A stretch of DNA of 64,000 nt from Streptomyces sp. NRRL F-5126. GTDB taxonomy: Bacteria; Actinomycetota; Actinomycetes; Streptomycetales; Streptomycetaceae. Below, in pieces: positions 36,349-44,350 of this stretch. How positions within the stretch are numbered: the first letter of the stretch is position 1; each line of letters begins with the position of its first letter. The notes beneath the pieces are model-generated. The model was not told the origin of the DNA and did no database searches. It saw only the letters and a program-made list of their open reading frames with translations. A program made the translations under genes and the position numbers. The DNA is taken from positions 372,001 to 436,000 of the forward strand of contig NZ_JOFZ01000012.1 in the NCBI RefSeq assembly GCF_000721265.1, written 5' to 3'.

Positions 36349-37851
36349 CTACGCGGGGGTCCGCTTGCGCAGCACCACACCGACGAGCAGCGAGCCCACG
36401 AGGGCCACGATCCCGGCGGTCACCATGCCGGCGTGCAGACCGCCCAGGGTGTCGGCGCGTGACGGCGCGGAGCTGCCGCCGGCGAGCGCCAGGGTGCGGG
36501 CGGCGGCGATCGCGCTGAGCGCCGAGACGCCGATCGCCGCGACGTACTGCGGCAGCTGCGACAGGCCCCCGACGACGCCCTGGTCCTCCTCGGAGACGCC
36601 CGAGGTCATCACGGTGATGAAGGAGACGACGCTGAAGACGTGGCCGAGGCCCATCACCGACGAGGTGATCAGCAGGGCGGTCAGGTCGGCGTCCTGCGGC
36701 AGGGTGAACATCATGACCGTGCCGGCGCCCTGGATGAGCAGGCCGGCGGCCAGCACCTTCACCCCGCCGAAGCGGCCGAGCAGCTTGGCGACGAACAGTC
36801 CGCCGATGGTCGCGGCGGCTCCCTCGCCGAGGTAGCTGAGGCCGGCCTGGAGGGCGCTGAAGCCGAGCACGTCCTGCATGTAGAGGCTGAGCAGCACGGT
36901 GGTGCCCGCGCACATGCCGAAGGTGATGACACCGAAGAGACCGGACCACTTCACGGTCGGCCGGTTCAGCACCGAGAGCGAGACCAGCGGCTCCGGGTGG
37001 CGCCGCTCGACCAGCAGGAAGGCCGCGAGCAGGAGCACTCCGCCGGCGATCGGGCCGAACGCGTCCGGGCGGCTCCAGCCCTGGTCCCCTCCGGTGGAGA
37101 TGCCGTAGACCAGGCCGAAGAGGCCGAACGTGGCGAGGATCGCGCCGGGGATGTCCATACGGTGCGCGGCGCCGGACTCCCGGATCGCCGGCAGGGCGAG
37201 CGCACCGGCCAGCGCGAGCACGCCCATCGCGCACAGCGCGACCATCGTCCAGCGCCAGCTGAAGCCGCTCGTGATGACACCGCCGCCGAGCGCGCCGAGC
37301 ACGAAGCCGAGCGACATCACCGCGCCGTTGAGACCCAGCGCGCGGGCGCGCTGGGGGCCCTCGGCGAAGTAGCCGGTCATCAGGGCGATGGCGGCCGGGG
37401 CGATCATCGCGGCCGCGGTGCCCTGGCCGATGCGGGCCGCGATCAGCAGGCCGGGGCTGTTCGCGAGGGCCGCCCCGAGCGAGAACAGCGTGAAGACGAC
37501 GACGCCGAGTGTGAACAGCCGCTTGCGGCCGATCAGGTCGGCGACCCGGGCGAAGAGTGGCAGCAGGCTCGCCGAGGGCAGCAGGCTGGCGGTCGCCACC
37601 CACTGGAGCGTGCCCGTCGAGGAGAAGCCGAGGCCGCTGCCGATGTCCGGCAGGGCGACGGTGACGATGGAGAAGTCGAGGCCGCACATGAAGGTGGCGC
37701 AGCACAGGGTGATCAGCACCAGCCACTCGCGCGCCGCGAAGGCGCTGCCGGCCGCCGGGGCCGGCGCGGCCTGCCGCGCGGCGGACGGCCCCGGGGGCGC
37801 GAGCGCCTCGGGCGTGGGGTCGGCGGGGGGCGAGGATTCGGTGACGGCCAT
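36349..37851 (-). CDS. MFS drug/metabolite exporter, DHA2 (EmrB/QacA) type
   Basis: A 500-residue, 14-helix exporter. Helix 1 and loop motifs read FMCGLDFSIVTVALPDIGSGLG and RVADLIGRKRLFTLG, with RIGQGTAAAMIAPAAIALM and FVLGALGGGVITSGFSWRW as the motif C antiporter region. A 40-residue Pro/Ala-rich cytoplasmic leader precedes helix 1. It is transcribed divergently from the LysR gene, which is the likely regulator. It may export the product of the adjacent pathway, but this is inferred from position only. Confidence 0.92.
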   Translation of the reverse strand: MAVTESSPPADPTPEALAPPGPSAARQAAPAPAAGSAFAAREWLVLITLCCATFMCGLDFSIVTVALPDIGSGLGFSSTGTLQWVATASLLPSASLLPLFARVADLIGRKRLFTLGVVVFTLFSLGAALANSPGLLIAARIGQGTAAAMIAPAAIALMTGYFAEGPQRARALGLNGAVMSLGFVLGALGGGVITSGFSWRWTMVALCAMGVLALAGALALPAIRESGAAHRMDIPGAILATFGLFGLVYGISTGGDQGWSRPDAFGPIAGGVLLLAAFLLVERRHPEPLVSLSVLNRPTVKWSGLFGVITFGMCAGTTVLLSLYMQDVLGFSALQAGLSYLGEGAAATIGGLFVAKLLGRFGGVKVLAAGLLIQGAGTVMMFTLPQDADLTALLITSSVMGLGHVFSVVSFITVMTSGVSEEDQGVVGGLSQLPQYVAAIGVSALSAIAAARTLALAGGSSAPSRADTLGGLHAGMVTAGIVALVGSLLVGVVLRKRTPA

Positions 37852-37933
37852 GGCCGGTCCTTCCGTGGGATGCGTCTGGGGGGGTGGCCCGACTGAGATC
37901 TGTCCGGCCTGACCAGCTTCGATCCCGCGCACC

Positions 37934-37960
37934 TGCGCAACAAGAACGATCTGTGCAACG
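37934..37960. promoter_or_regulatory. Possible LysR binding site in divergent promoter
   Basis: The sequence TGCGCAAC, 11 bp, GTGCAACG forms an imperfect direct repeat in the 162-bp gap between the MFS gene and its divergent LysR gene. LysR-type sites are usually dyads around a T-n11-A core; this segment is the most structured and A-rich part of the gap. Weak evidence. Confidence 0.3.
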
Positions 37961-38013
37961 ATCGATCCGCTGGACTCATCGTTCGACGTCGGGAGGGACA
38001 CGGGGATCGGGCA

Positions 38014-38952
38014 ATGGAACGCCAGGAGATCGAGATCTTCCTCGCCCTTGCCGAGGAACTGCACTTCGGCAGGACCGCGGACCGGGTCGGGGTGTCGCAG
38101 AGCAGGGTCAGCCAGACCGTCGCCCGCCTCGAACGCCGCGTCGGTGCCAAGCTGTTCGAGCGGACGAGCCGCCGGGTCACACTGACACCGATCGGGGAGC
38201 AGTTCCGCGGCGACCTCGCGCCCGCGTGGCGCGGTGTGGAGGAGGCGCTCGCGAAGGCGATGTCGGCGGGCCGCGGCATCACCGGCTCGTTGCGCATCGG
38301 CTTCTCGGGGGCGTTCACGGGCCACCTGCTGCACCGCGTCGCGGAGGAGTTCGGGCGCCGCCATCCGGGCGTCGACGTGCAGATCCGGCAGGTGCAGATC
38401 TCCGACCCGTACGGCCCTCTGCGGTCCGGGGACGTGGAACTCCAGGTCACCGAGCCGCCGTTGACCGAGACCGACCTGACGCTCGGTCCTGTCCTGGTCT
38501 CGCAGCCCAGGGTGCTGCTGATGTCGTCGTCGCACCCGTTCGCGCGTCGCGCGTCGGTGGGCCTCGAGGATCTCGCCGAGGCGACGCTGCTGACCGTCGG
38601 GGGGAGCGTGCCGTCACACTGGCTCGACCACCACTTCCCGCGGCAGACGCCGTCGGGGCGGCCCATCCCGCACGGGCAGGCCATAACCCACTGGGAGGAC
38701 GCGCTCTCCCTGGTCCTGGCCGGCAAGGGTGTCACACCGGTCGCGGCCGCCGGCGCGCACTACTACAGCCGTCCCGGCCTGGTCTTCCGGCCGCTCTCCG
38801 ACGCCCCGCGCATCGAGTACGCGTTCATCTGGCGCACCGGGCACGAGACGGCCAGGCTGCGGGAGTTCACGCGGCTGGCGCTGCGGCACGTGGGCGGGGT
38901 GGGCGGGCCGGCACACGCGGTGGAGAGCCTGTGGGACGGCGAGGGGGCGTGA
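38014..38952 (+). CDS. LysR-family transcriptional regulator
   Basis: A 312-residue LTTR. The HTH lies in residues 1-62: EIEIFLALAEELHFGRTADRVGVSQSRVSQTVARLERRVGAKLFERTSRRVTLT. The effector domain follows from about residue 90 (GSLRIGFSGAFTGHLLHRVAEEFGRRHPGV). It is divergent from the MFS exporter gene, the standard arrangement for autoregulation plus control of the neighbour. The ligand is unknown. Confidence 0.92.
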   Translation: MERQEIEIFLALAEELHFGRTADRVGVSQSRVSQTVARLERRVGAKLFERTSRRVTLTPIGEQFRGDLAPAWRGVEEALAKAMSAGRGITGSLRIGFSGAFTGHLLHRVAEEFGRRHPGVDVQIRQVQISDPYGPLRSGDVELQVTEPPLTETDLTLGPVLVSQPRVLLMSSSHPFARRASVGLEDLAEATLLTVGGSVPSHWLDHHFPRQTPSGRPIPHGQAITHWEDALSLVLAGKGVTPVAAAGAHYYSRPGLVFRPLSDAPRIEYAFIWRTGHETARLREFTRLALRHVGGVGGPAHAVESLWDGEGA

Positions 38953-38998
38953 GGGCGAGGGACGGTGCCGCCCTCGGCGGGGAGCGCGCCGCCGCGGC

Positions 38999-39805
38999 TC
39001 AGAGCAGGGTTCCGGCGCCCGCGGCGGCCAAGTAGCGCTGGTCAGGGGCGTCCTGGAGCATCACGTGGTGCAGGGTGGTGGTGGACGGAGATGGGGGGAT
39101 GCCGAGGTCGTCGGTCATCCTGCGGCGCAGCGACTGGTACACGTCGAGCGCGGCGGCGCGGCGGCCCGATGCGTACAGCGCCCGCATCAGCTGCGCGTGC
39201 ACGTTCTCGTGGTACGGGTGGTCGCCGACCAGGGCGACGGCCTCCGCGACGGCCTCGGGGAAGCGGCGGCACAGCAGGAGCGCGTCGATGCGCGCCTCCG
39301 ACGCGGCGAGGTGCGTCTCGTGCAGCACGCGTGCCTGCGCGGTGAGCCGGCTGCCTTGGCGGACGTTGGCGAAGGGCGCGCCGCGCCACATCGCCAGTGC
39401 CCGGCCGAGTACTTCGGTGGCGGTGTGAGCCTCGCGCCGCTCCATGAGTCCGCGCGCCTCAAGGACCAGCCGCTCGAAACGCGGACGGTCGCACTCGTCC
39501 TCCGCGAGCCGCAGCACGTAGCCGTTGCCGTCGGTCACCAGGCGCCGGGCGGCGATGTCACCGGCCCTCGCACCGGTGGCGGCGGCCAGCGCCTTGCGTA
39601 TCGCCCCGATGTACGTCTGGAGCGCGGTGGTCGCGGTGCGCGGCGGCTCGCAGTCCCACACCTCGTTCAGCAGGGCGGGCACCGAGACCCGGTGGTTGGC
39701 CTGTGCCACGAGCAGGGCGAGCACCTGCCGTTGCTTGGGTGCGCTGGGCGTCAGGTCACGCCCCTGCGCGCGGACGTCGATCGGTCCGAGAACTCGGAAC
39801 TCCAC
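38999..39805 (-). CDS. SARP-family pathway activator (small type)
   Basis: A 268-residue Streptomyces antibiotic regulatory protein: an OmpR-like DNA-binding domain (residues 1-95, MEFRVLGPIDVRAQGRDLTPSAPKQRQVLALLVAQANHRVSV ... EVWDCEPPRTATTALQTYIGAIRKAL) plus a BTAD domain (96-245, with VLGRALAMWRGAPFANVRQG and ALYASGRRAAALDVYQSLRRRMTDDLGI). Small SARPs activate biosynthetic genes through heptameric direct repeats upstream of -10. A matching repeat pair lies before the malonyltransferase gene at 57610-57640. The GTG start at 39805 follows a GAGGAGGGG tract. No TTA codon was seen. Confidence 0.93.
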   Translation of the reverse strand: MEFRVLGPIDVRAQGRDLTPSAPKQRQVLALLVAQANHRVSVPALLNEVWDCEPPRTATTALQTYIGAIRKALAAATGARAGDIAARRLVTDGNGYVLRLAEDECDRPRFERLVLEARGLMERREAHTATEVLGRALAMWRGAPFANVRQGSRLTAQARVLHETHLAASEARIDALLLCRRFPEAVAEAVALVGDHPYHENVHAQLMRALYASGRRAAALDVYQSLRRRMTDDLGIPPSPSTTTLHHVMLQDAPDQRYLAAAGAGTLL

Positions 39806-39942
39806 AGCCCCTCCTCGGGGTGGGCATCACACTCCGGCGCGGCCGGCGGTGTGCGGGCGAACGGGTCGGCACCGGTCCTGCGGTGGGCAGGCGCGGTGTG
39901 GTGCTGTGCGTGCTGTGCAAGTGCGTGTGGTGCCGTGTGCCG

Positions 39943-41013
39943 TCAGGCGCCGTCAGACGCGGCGCCCGGGTACGGCCCGGGGCACCGGTCGTATCCCAAG
40001 CCGCGGTAGGCGGCGGCGACGGAGACGAGCGTGGCGTGGCGGTGCCAGCCGGGGTAGGACCGGCCGGCGAAGTCGTGCAGGCCGAGTTCGGCTTCGGCGG
40101 CGCCGGCCGGCGCGGCACCGGCAGAACCGATGAGCGCGCGGGCCTGGGCGTGCCGGGCCGGCGGCAGGCTGGTCAGCCAGACGTGACCGGCGCGTGCACG
40201 GCGGCCGGGTTGCGCGCCGGCCGTGCGTGACACGGCCGGGCGGCCCGTGGACGAGGGCTCCAGCACGTGCACGGTGCCGGGCCGCCGGTGCGCGGACGAG
40301 AGCGGCAGCGGTGGCAGCGGTGCGGCGCGGGGAACGTCCACGATCCAGTCGAGACCGCGCGCGTCGAGCCCCTCGATGACGGTGCCGGCGTCGACGTGGC
40401 CGCCGGTGTGGACGACGACCGGCCTGCGCGGTGCCGTCCTGGCAAGCCGGTCGGTGAGCGCGAGGCAGAGTCCGGCCGCGGAGGCGTGGGTCGCGGTCTC
40501 GGGGATGCGGGCCTTGTGGCGCAGTTGCTCGTCCTCGGTCCAGCGCGGCGGCAGGTACAGCTGCCAGTCCACGGAGTGGTCGCCGCTGTCGCCGGAGAGG
40601 AACGCGCCGATGGCGAGCTGGCAGTTGACGGTGCGTCCCGAGGCCGGCACGAAGCGGCGGTGGACGCCTACGGCGAGCCGGCCGCGCTTGGGGACGACGA
40701 GCGGGGCGAGCGTCCACGCCCGTACGGCAGTCCGCTCGGTGAGCCAGCGGACGAGCTCGGAACGGACCGGGCGCCACTGCCAGGCGCTGTCGTTGACGAA
40801 CTGCTGGAGGGACTGCGGCGCCGTCGGCGACGGCGTGACGGAGGCGGCCATGCGGCGCAGCGACTTCTTTCCCTGCGTGGTCAGCAGGCCCTGCACATAG
40901 ACGCCTGCCCACAGCCGCTGGTCGGCGCGTGCGAGGTGCGCGAAGAAGCGGTGGGCCACCGGGGCGGGGGCCGGCGCGCCGGGGGCGCGGGGGTGGGCTT
41001 CGGCCGCGTACAT
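39943..41013 (-). CDS. IS701-like transposase homologue lacking catalytic Asp residues (domesticated)
   Basis: A 356-residue protein with the sequence layout of IS701-family transposases: AVGVHRRF then TVNCQLAIGAF, VDWQLYLPPRWTEDE, RHKARIPE, RGLDWIVDVP and the C-terminal ELGLHDFAGRSYPGWHRHATLV. The first catalytic position, normally in a (I/V)(D)(D/E)TG motif before KKG, reads APLVVPKRG, and the second, normally D-A-G-Y-G or D-E-x-Y-G, reads HTGGHVD. Both Asp are therefore lost and DNA transposition is not expected. No terminal repeats or target duplication were seen. A GAGAGGAG site precedes the ATG, and an operator-like palindrome sits upstream. Probably a co-opted DNA-binding protein. Confidence 0.75.
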   Translation of the reverse strand: MYAAEAHPRAPGAPAPAPVAHRFFAHLARADQRLWAGVYVQGLLTTQGKKSLRRMAASVTPSPTAPQSLQQFVNDSAWQWRPVRSELVRWLTERTAVRAWTLAPLVVPKRGRLAVGVHRRFVPASGRTVNCQLAIGAFLSGDSGDHSVDWQLYLPPRWTEDEQLRHKARIPETATHASAAGLCLALTDRLARTAPRRPVVVHTGGHVDAGTVIEGLDARGLDWIVDVPRAAPLPPLPLSSAHRRPGTVHVLEPSSTGRPAVSRTAGAQPGRRARAGHVWLTSLPPARHAQARALIGSAGAAPAGAAEAELGLHDFAGRSYPGWHRHATLVSVAAAYRGLGYDRCPGPYPGAASDGA

Positions 41014-41049
41014 GGGCGGGCTCCTCTCTTCTCACCGTCGCCACGAAGT

Positions 41050-41067
41050 ATAGAGAACATTCTCTAT
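41050..41067. promoter_or_regulatory. Operator-like palindrome upstream of the IS701-like gene
   Basis: ATAGAGAA CA TTCTCTAT: perfect 8-bp arms around a 2-bp centre, 37 to 54 bp upstream of the ATG at 41013, where it would overlap a promoter. It is unusually AT-rich for this genome. Its right part matches the element at 44351-44367 in 15 of 17 positions. A TetR/GBL-receptor site is inferred. Confidence 0.6.
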
Positions 41068-41267
41068 GTTTTTGGAGTGCGCCAGGGGGCGAATCGGTGG
41101 AAGGGTCCACTCCGGTCGCCGGCCGATCCGCCGCCATCGTGCTTGAGCTGCGAGGGAAGCGGCGCGCCCGCGGTGGGCCCCGGCGCGGAAATCTCCACGA
41201 GGACATCAGGACGCCGGACGCGCACGGGCGGAACGTGTCGTTCGCGTGCGCGGAAGGTCACGTTCAG

Positions 41268-41858
41268 TCATGCGCGCGGGGCGAGAAGCGCCTCCACCGC
41301 CGACAGGGCGTGCGCGAGGCTCTCCTCGGGCTCCTCGCCGGTGATGGTGCGCAGGACGTCGGGGACGGCGATGGCGTTCTCCAGGCCGAGCAGGACGTGG
41401 CAGAGCAGGGCGCCGACCATCGGCGGCACGGGGCCGCCCTCCGGCCGCTCCTCGCGCCACGCACGCTCCAGCGCCTCTCGCAGTCCTGGCGCCCACGAGC
41501 CGTACCAGCCGGGGCCGGTGGCCTGGCGCTCGCGGGCGAGGCGGGCGGCGGCCCGGATGCTGTGGCGGGTGCGCAGGCCGTCGGCCAGCGCACGGACCTC
41601 GTCGAGCAGACCCTGGGCTCCGAGCGTGCGTTCCGCGCGGTGGAGTGCCGCACGCGTATCGTCGGCGCCCGCCCTCTGGACGGCGTCCGCGAGAGCGGAC
41701 TTGCTGGAGAAGTGGAACGTCAGCGCCCCCATGGTGACGCCGGCCGAGCCGACGATCCGGTGCAGCGAGGTGCCGGCGTAGCCGTGTTCGGCGAACTCCG
41801 CGGCCGCGGCCTCGATGAGCCGCTGCCGGGTCTGCTCCGCCCGCTCCTGCTTCGCCAC
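41268..41858 (-). CDS. TetR-family regulator, GBL-receptor-like (possible pseudo-receptor)
   Basis: A 196-residue regulator. The HTH reads AKQERAEQTRQRLIEAAAAEFAEHGYAGTSLHRIVGSAGVTMGALTFHFSSKSALADAV, very close to the ArpA/ScbR class, including the MAKQERA-type start here made by GTG at 41858. The ligand domain is shorter and less conserved than in the receptor at 43634, suggesting a receptor homologue of the ScbR2/pseudo-receptor kind that senses other ligands. Divergent from the SDR gene. The flanking gap 41859-42093 contains a partial version of the shared operator. Confidence 0.85.
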   Translation of the reverse strand: MAKQERAEQTRQRLIEAAAAEFAEHGYAGTSLHRIVGSAGVTMGALTFHFSSKSALADAVQRAGADDTRAALHRAERTLGAQGLLDEVRALADGLRTRHSIRAAARLARERQATGPGWYGSWAPGLREALERAWREERPEGGPVPPMVGALLCHVLLGLENAIAVPDVLRTITGEEPEESLAHALSAVEALLAPRA

Positions 41859-42012
41859 GTGGCCCGCACGCCCTCTCGTCTCCCGCGCGCCGGGCGGCTT
41901 CCATGGCAGGCCCGTGGTGCGGGCAGCGGAACGCGACGGCCCGGTACGCCGTCTGGAACAGACCTCACAGTAGGTCAAGAGTTGCCCAAGAGATCAGGAG
42001 AAGCGGCAGCTC

Positions 42013-42023
42013 GGAACGTTCTT
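42013..42023. promoter_or_regulatory. Partial copy of the GBL-locus operator
   Basis: On the minus strand AAGAACGTTCC resembles the left part of the element at 44350-44360 (AAGAACGTCCT), and its core GAACGTTC is a palindrome. It lies in the divergent gap between the TetR gene (start 41858) and the SDR gene (start 42094). Short and degenerate. Confidence 0.25.
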
Positions 42024-42093
42024 GGCAGGTTGGCCGGTAAGAGGGACCCCGATCCGGCTGACGGCCGTGCGCGCCTTTGCTTGACTGCCCCTC

Positions 42094-42864
42094 ATGATCG
42101 ATCAGACGTGCGACATGGACGGCAGGGTAGTCATGATCACCGGTGCTTCGTCGGGCATCGGCGCGGCGGCGGCACGGCTGTTCGCGCAACACGGCGCACA
42201 CGTGGTGCTCACGGCCCGCAGGCAGAAGCAACTCGCCGCGCTGGCCGAGGAGATCGAGGCCGGCGGCGGCCGGGCGGCGTACGTCACAGGGGACGTACGC
42301 CGCAGCCGGGACATGGAGCACGTGGTCGGCACGGCACTCGACCGCTTCGGCCGGCTGGACGCGGCCTTCAACAACGCCGGCCAGGCCACCCCGGGCCGCG
42401 ACCCGCACGAGATACCGGACGGCGACTACGACACCGTCATGGACGTGAACGTGCGGGGGGTGTGGAACTGCATGCGCCACCAGGCACGTGCGATGCTCGC
42501 GGGCGGCCGCGGATCGATCGTCAACACCGCGAGCGTGGCGGGTCTTCTCGCCACCGGCGTGGGCGCCCCCTACGTGGCCGCCAAACACGCCGTGATCGGG
42601 CTGACCAAGGCGGCTGCGGCCTCGTACGGAGACCGCAACATCCGCGTCAACGCCCTGGCCGTCGGCAGCACGCTCACCGAGATGATGGAGTCCGTGGTCG
42701 AGCAGATGCCGGGGGTGGAGCAGACGTTCTTCGCACGCGCCATCCAGAAGCGCTTCGCCGCCCCGGCGGAGATCGCCCGCGCGGCCCTGTGGCTGTGCAG
42801 CGACGCGTCGTCCTTCGTCACGGGCGCGACCCTGCCCGTTGAGGGCGGGACGCTGGCGGTCTGA
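42094..42864 (+). CDS. Short-chain dehydrogenase/reductase in the GBL locus
   Basis: A 256-residue SDR with VVMITGASSGIGAAAARLF (TGxxxGxG), DVRRSRD, NNAGQATPG, the catalytic Ser in VNTASVAGLL, YVAAKHAVIGLTKAA with the Tyr-x3-Lys pair, and a C-terminal FVTGATLPVEGG. In gamma-butyrolactone loci an SDR commonly reduces the 6-keto group or the butenolide double bond, so this is a candidate for that step, inferred from its position between two receptor homologues. It could equally serve the polyketide-like pathway, whose operon has no FabG. Confidence 0.85.
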   Translation: MIDQTCDMDGRVVMITGASSGIGAAAARLFAQHGAHVVLTARRQKQLAALAEEIEAGGGRAAYVTGDVRRSRDMEHVVGTALDRFGRLDAAFNNAGQATPGRDPHEIPDGDYDTVMDVNVRGVWNCMRHQARAMLAGGRGSIVNTASVAGLLATGVGAPYVAAKHAVIGLTKAAAASYGDRNIRVNALAVGSTLTEMMESVVEQMPGVEQTFFARAIQKRFAAPAEIARAALWLCSDASSFVTGATLPVEGGTLAV

Positions 42865-42866
42865 CG

Positions 42867-42907
42867 CGGGCGGCCGCGCGGGCGCGGAGCACCCGCACGA
42901 CCGCCCG
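42867..42907. terminator. Nested hairpin between convergent SDR and HAD genes
   Basis: An outer stem CGGGCGG/CCGCCCG encloses an inner GCGGG/CCCGC stem. The structure begins just after the SDR stop and ends before the HAD stop at 42919. No T tract. Confidence 0.5.
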
Positions 42908-42918
42908 TCCCGCCGCGC

Positions 42919-43641
42919 CTAGCTCATCGCGTGGGCCTGCCAGGACGTGCCGGCCGCCGCCTCCGCGTCCAGGGTGCGCAGCAGTTCCCCGTCGATGTGG
43001 CCGAGGTCAGGGACGATGTGGCGCACGCCGGCCAGGCGCATGAGGCCGGCCTGGTGGCTGTGCGCGAAAGCGCTCGGGTGGCCGACGAACGGGGCGCCGA
43101 GTTCCCGGGCGGCCTCGGCGACGCGTGCCACGTCGTCGATGAAGAGGACCTGGCCGTCGCGGAGGCCGAAGTGCGCGGTGATCTCGCGCAGCCCCGGGCG
43201 CACGTCGTTGGTGCAGATGTAGCCGGGAGGCGTGAACAGCGACGCCCAGCGGCCGAGGTGCTCGTCGAAGTGGCTCTTCGCCAGGCCTCCGTAGCAGACG
43301 ACGTCGAGCCCGGCCGCCCCCAGCCTGCGCAGCAGGGCCTCCGCGCCGTCGGTGACGGCCACCGGACGGTCCGCCAGGTAGGCGGCGCGCTCCTCGAAGT
43401 AGGCGGCGAGGGCTTCCTCGCCGGTCATCTCCCGCGGCACCGCGGCCGCGAGGGCGCGGCCCGCGTCCACCTGCCGCTGCGAGAAGACACTGCGCTCGAC
43501 GTCCGCCGAGTACGTGCCGCCGCGGCGCGTCACGAAGCGGTGGATGAGCGGGCTGAAGGTGTCCTCCAGGAGCACGCCGTCGATGTTGACGGCGGCAAGC
43601 CGGAGTGTGCGCGTACGGTCGTTCACGGGACGGTCATTCAT
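42919..43641 (-). CDS. HAD-fold protein with substituted nucleophile (probable pseudoenzyme)
   Basis: A 240-residue haloacid dehalogenase-fold protein. Motif I, normally D-x-D-G, reads AAVNIDGVLLEDT: the nucleophilic first Asp is Asn while the second Asp is kept. Motif II (normally Ser or Thr) reads VVCYGG and lacks the hydroxyl residue. Motif IV FIDDVARV keeps its Asp pair, as in X-like HAD sequences (AYFEERAAYLADRPVAVTDGAEALLRRL, VGH). Loss of the nucleophile argues against phosphatase activity. The start overlaps the end of the receptor gene by 8 bp, so the two are translationally coupled. Confidence 0.75.
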   Translation of the reverse strand: MNDRPVNDRTRTLRLAAVNIDGVLLEDTFSPLIHRFVTRRGGTYSADVERSVFSQRQVDAGRALAAAVPREMTGEEALAAYFEERAAYLADRPVAVTDGAEALLRRLGAAGLDVVCYGGLAKSHFDEHLGRWASLFTPPGYICTNDVRPGLREITAHFGLRDGQVLFIDDVARVAEAARELGAPFVGHPSAFAHSHQAGLMRLAGVRHIVPDLGHIDGELLRTLDAEAAAGTSWQAHAMS

Positions 43642-44323
43642 GGTCGGTCTCCCCCTTGGTGACGGGCGCGCTCACGGATGCCCACAGGGACAGCGCGCGC
43701 TCCTCGCTGATCTCGATGCGGTCGAGGGCCGGGGCCGTGGCGATGCCCGGAAGCAGCAGGCGCCACATGTTCACCGTGCGACGGGGCAGGTCGGCCCGCT
43801 TGGAGACGACCTGCGCGTACTCCTGCATGCCGGTGCACGCACCGACGACGAACTCGGCCAGCTCGCCGGGGTTCACGTGCTCGCGCAGCTCGCCCTGGGC
43901 ACGGGCCGCCTCCAGGCACTCCTCGAAGCTGCGCGCCCAGACGGCGTACGGGGTCGCGTCCTGGAGCCCGAAGCTGGCCTGCTCGCCGGTGAGCCGGACG
44001 CCCGCGCGCAGCAAGGGATCAGCCTGGAGCGAGTGCGACCAGGTGAGGGTGAGGTCCGCCAGCCGCTGGAGGCCGGTGGTCGGCACGTGCGGCTCGATGG
44101 CCGTGCGCTGGGCGTTCATCACCTCCACCGCCAGGTTCTGCTTGCTCTTGAAATGGAAGTACAGCGCCCCCGCCGTCACGCCGGCGCGCTGGAGGATCTT
44201 GTTGATCCCGGCGCCGGAGTAGCCGTACTCGTCGAACACCTCCGCCGCCGCCCTCAGGAGCTGCTCTCGGGTCTGGATGGCGCGTTCCTGCTTGAGTACG
44301 CGGTCCTGCTTCTCTGGTGCCAT
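43634..44323 (-). CDS. scbR: Gamma-butyrolactone receptor-type TetR repressor
   Basis: A 229-residue repressor of the ArpA/ScbR class. The N-terminus LKQERAIQTREQLLRAAAEVFDEYGYSGAGINKILQRAGVTAGALYFHFKSKQNLAVEVMNAQ is the diagnostic HTH region of GBL receptors, and the C-terminal part carries conserved aromatic positions expected in the ligand pocket (WSHSLQADPLLRAGVRLT, CTGMQEYAQVV, MWRLLLPGI). It is divergent from the AfsA-type synthase gene, the classical arrangement, and should repress both promoters until the signal binds. An operator-like element lies 28 bp upstream of its start. Confidence 0.93.
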   Translation of the reverse strand: MAPEKQDRVLKQERAIQTREQLLRAAAEVFDEYGYSGAGINKILQRAGVTAGALYFHFKSKQNLAVEVMNAQRTAIEPHVPTTGLQRLADLTLTWSHSLQADPLLRAGVRLTGEQASFGLQDATPYAVWARSFEECLEAARAQGELREHVNPGELAEFVVGACTGMQEYAQVVSKRADLPRRTVNMWRLLLPGIATAPALDRIEISEERALSLWASVSAPVTKGETDHE

Positions 44324-44350
44324 GGCTGCGCCCCGGTCTCGACAAAAAAA

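Noticed and set aside
39943..41013. Active insertion sequence
   Set aside because: The catalytic Asp positions are substituted and no terminal inverted repeats or target duplications were found at the gene ends.
38999..44323. TTA codons implying bldA control of the regulators
   Set aside because: I found no in-frame TTA codon when reading the SARP, the receptor or the receptor-like TetR genes.
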